From positions 1-64,000 of the forward strand of contig JAFTDD010000086.1 of the NCBI GenBank assembly GCA_017454355.1: a stretch of DNA of 64,000 bases. Direction: 5' to 3'. A model generated the notes under the pieces. It was not told the DNA's origin. It searched no databases and saw only the letters and a list, made by a program, of their open reading frames with translations. Every line of letters starts with the position of its first letter. Position 1 is the first letter of the stretch. The position numbers were made by a program, and so were the translations under genes. This DNA comes from Muribaculaceae bacterium (GTDB lineage Bacteria > Bacteroidota > Bacteroidia > Bacteroidales > Muribaculaceae). Below are positions 63,201-64,000 of the stretch, piece by piece.

Positions 63201-63323
63201 TTATAATGCGGGGGAGTGGTTGCCGCGGTTGGGTCCATCGGGGTGGCGGTCACACTTGGCGAGCGTCAACTGACGCACGTTGCGGAAGTCCCGCCCACAA
63301 TACTCACAATAGAATTTGTCCAT
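63201..63323 (-). CDS. Tiny zinc-ribbon protein
   Basis: 40 residues, start ATG at 63323, stop TAA at 63201: MDKFYCEYCGRDFRNVRQLT, then LAKCDRHPDGPNRGNHSPAL. CEYC and CDRH have the spacing of a Cys3-His or Cys2-CysHis zinc site, and the RDFRNVRQLT / CxxHPxGPNRGxH pattern recalls short zinc-ribbon segments found next to small membrane or phage proteins in Bacteroidetes. Codon use is GC-rich as in neighbours. It directly precedes the TM2 gene, so the two are likely an operon. It could bind nucleic acid or the PH-like domain; no evidence decides. Confidence 0.65.
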   Translation of the reverse strand: MDKFYCEYCGRDFRNVRQLTLAKCDRHPDGPNRGNHSPAL

Positions 63324-63404
63324 AGCTGATTAGTCGTTAGTCGATTAGTCGTTAGTCGTTAGTAAATTAGTTGTTTAATACTCTTTAATTAGTTGATTGC
63401 CAAA

Positions 63405-63471
63405 TTGTAGGGACACTGGTTCATTGTGCCCGGTTGCCGACGGGTGAACACGATAAATCGTGTCCCTACAA
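63405..63471. repeat. TTGTAGGGACAC inverted repeat
   Basis: TTGTAGGGACAC (63405-63416) and GTGTCCCTACAA (63460-63471) are exact inverted repeats flanking about 43 bases with GCCCGGTTGCCGACGGG inside. The GTAGGG edge recalls family B and C units. Before it (63326-63360) are GATTAGTCGTTAGTC repeats. Confidence 0.75.
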
Positions 63472-63523
63472 GCTTATGTTTAGCATTGAAGACGATTTCT
63501 AAAAACAATCGCCAAACCGATTC

Positions 63524-64000
63524 TTAAATGTTGTCGAGCATGAACTTGATGAGTTTCTCCAAGCGTTGGGCGATTTTCTCGCGGTTCCACACGTGGTCGC
63601 TCTCGGTCATCGCCTGTATCTCACGCTCTTGTGCCAGATAGCCATAGGTGGCACGCTTTTCCTCGAACGGTTTGTTGCCGATTACAATGTTGTGCGTCCC
63701 GGAGAGTAGCAGGAAATTACCGATGCAACACAGGTATTTCTCCTTAAAGTCCTCGTCATAAACATCATATCCGGCCGCCGGAGACTCGTTCTCGGTCTGT
63801 GGGGCGATGTGCTCAAGATGCGGGGCCTCAATGCTACAGAACGGCAAGGCAGGATAGCCATTGTCTATCAGGCTGTTCTCATATCTCCACAACAGCACCT
63901 TTGCCGCCTTGTGGCTACTTGGTCCCCAGTAGCCATAGGCGACGCGTTCAAGTTCGTCATTGTTCCAATAAGCCCAATTCCAGTCATTGGCATGCTTCAT
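63524..64000 (-). CDS. C-terminal part of a DUF262/DUF1524 (GmrSD-like) protein, cut by the window edge
   Basis: 158 visible residues; the 5' part lies beyond 64000, and the ATG at the edge is probably internal. The visible part matches the DUF1524 HNH-like nuclease half of GmrSD/DUF262 proteins: HLEHIAPQTENES with the catalytic-type histidine, CIGNFLLLSGTHNIVIGNKPF (shown here as LLLSGTHN and IGNKPF), then a KRATYGY ... helical end. Intact members cut modified DNA or act in phage defence. Whether the N-terminal DUF262 half is present cannot be seen. Confidence 0.7.
   Translation of the reverse strand: MKHANDWNWAYWNNDELERVAYGYWGPSSHKAAKVLLWRYENSLIDNGYPALPFCSIEAPHLEHIAPQTENESPAAGYDVYDEDFKEKYLCCIGNFLLLSGTHNIVIGNKPFEEKRATYGYLAQEREIQAMTESDHVWNREKIAQRLEKLIKFMLDNI

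Overview
The window looks like chromosomal DNA of a GC-rich gut-type Bacteroidales, most likely Muribaculaceae or a Prevotellaceae relative; that placement is inference. Support comes from many Bacteroidetes-type promoters (TTTG about 19-21 bases before TAnnTTTG), type IX secretion sorting domains, gldH, a TonB receptor, a SusB-like GH97 and DUF1573 proteins. No rRNA and no CRISPR array were seen.

Layout. 0-4.3 kb: mraY with its own promoter, a His/Cys-rich small protein and a TonB-dependent receptor, then a tRNA-Val(GAC). 4.5-16.9 kb: two very large secreted proteins with C-terminal sorting domains (one with a cohesin-like N-terminus, the other with a dockerin-like segment) and a lipoprotein. 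17.2-17.4 kb: a strongly structured RNA candidate with a near-perfect promoter. 17.6-20.4 kb: a GH97 glucosidase and the decayed 3' end of a second glycosidase. 20.7-27.6 kb: RNase R, two DUF1573 proteins, MeaB, a REP-type transposase between its palindromes, and a Nudix hydrolase. 27.7-36.7 kb: an M6 protease/BspA-LRR/dockerin protein, CstA and two envelope proteins. 36.9-46.6 kb: housekeeping genes (PpiD-like, AroQ, two FKBPs, ZapB-like, ZapA, RNase Y, RicT). 46.7-56.5 kb: a tight run gldH, TRIC-type channel, gtrA, GT-C-like membrane protein, polA, MATE, PBP1A. 56.7-64 kb: a DUF3089 hydrolase, an epimerase and an accessory stretch with two divergent AAA/DUF4143 ATPases, a TM2/PH-like protein with a tiny zinc-ribbon partner, and the end of a DUF262/DUF1524-type gene.

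The most unusual trait is the load of dispersed palindromic repeats of at least six kinds. They sit at gene ends, form long hairpins and, in at least three conserved genes (polA, meaB, rnr), have become part of the reading frame. polA carries two different repeats in the linker ahead of a proofreading domain whose catalytic residues appear lost. One repeat family flanks a REP-associated Y1 transposase, which gives a plausible mobilising enzyme for that family only.

All functional calls rest on recognising motifs by eye. Domain boundaries are approximate and no database search was run.
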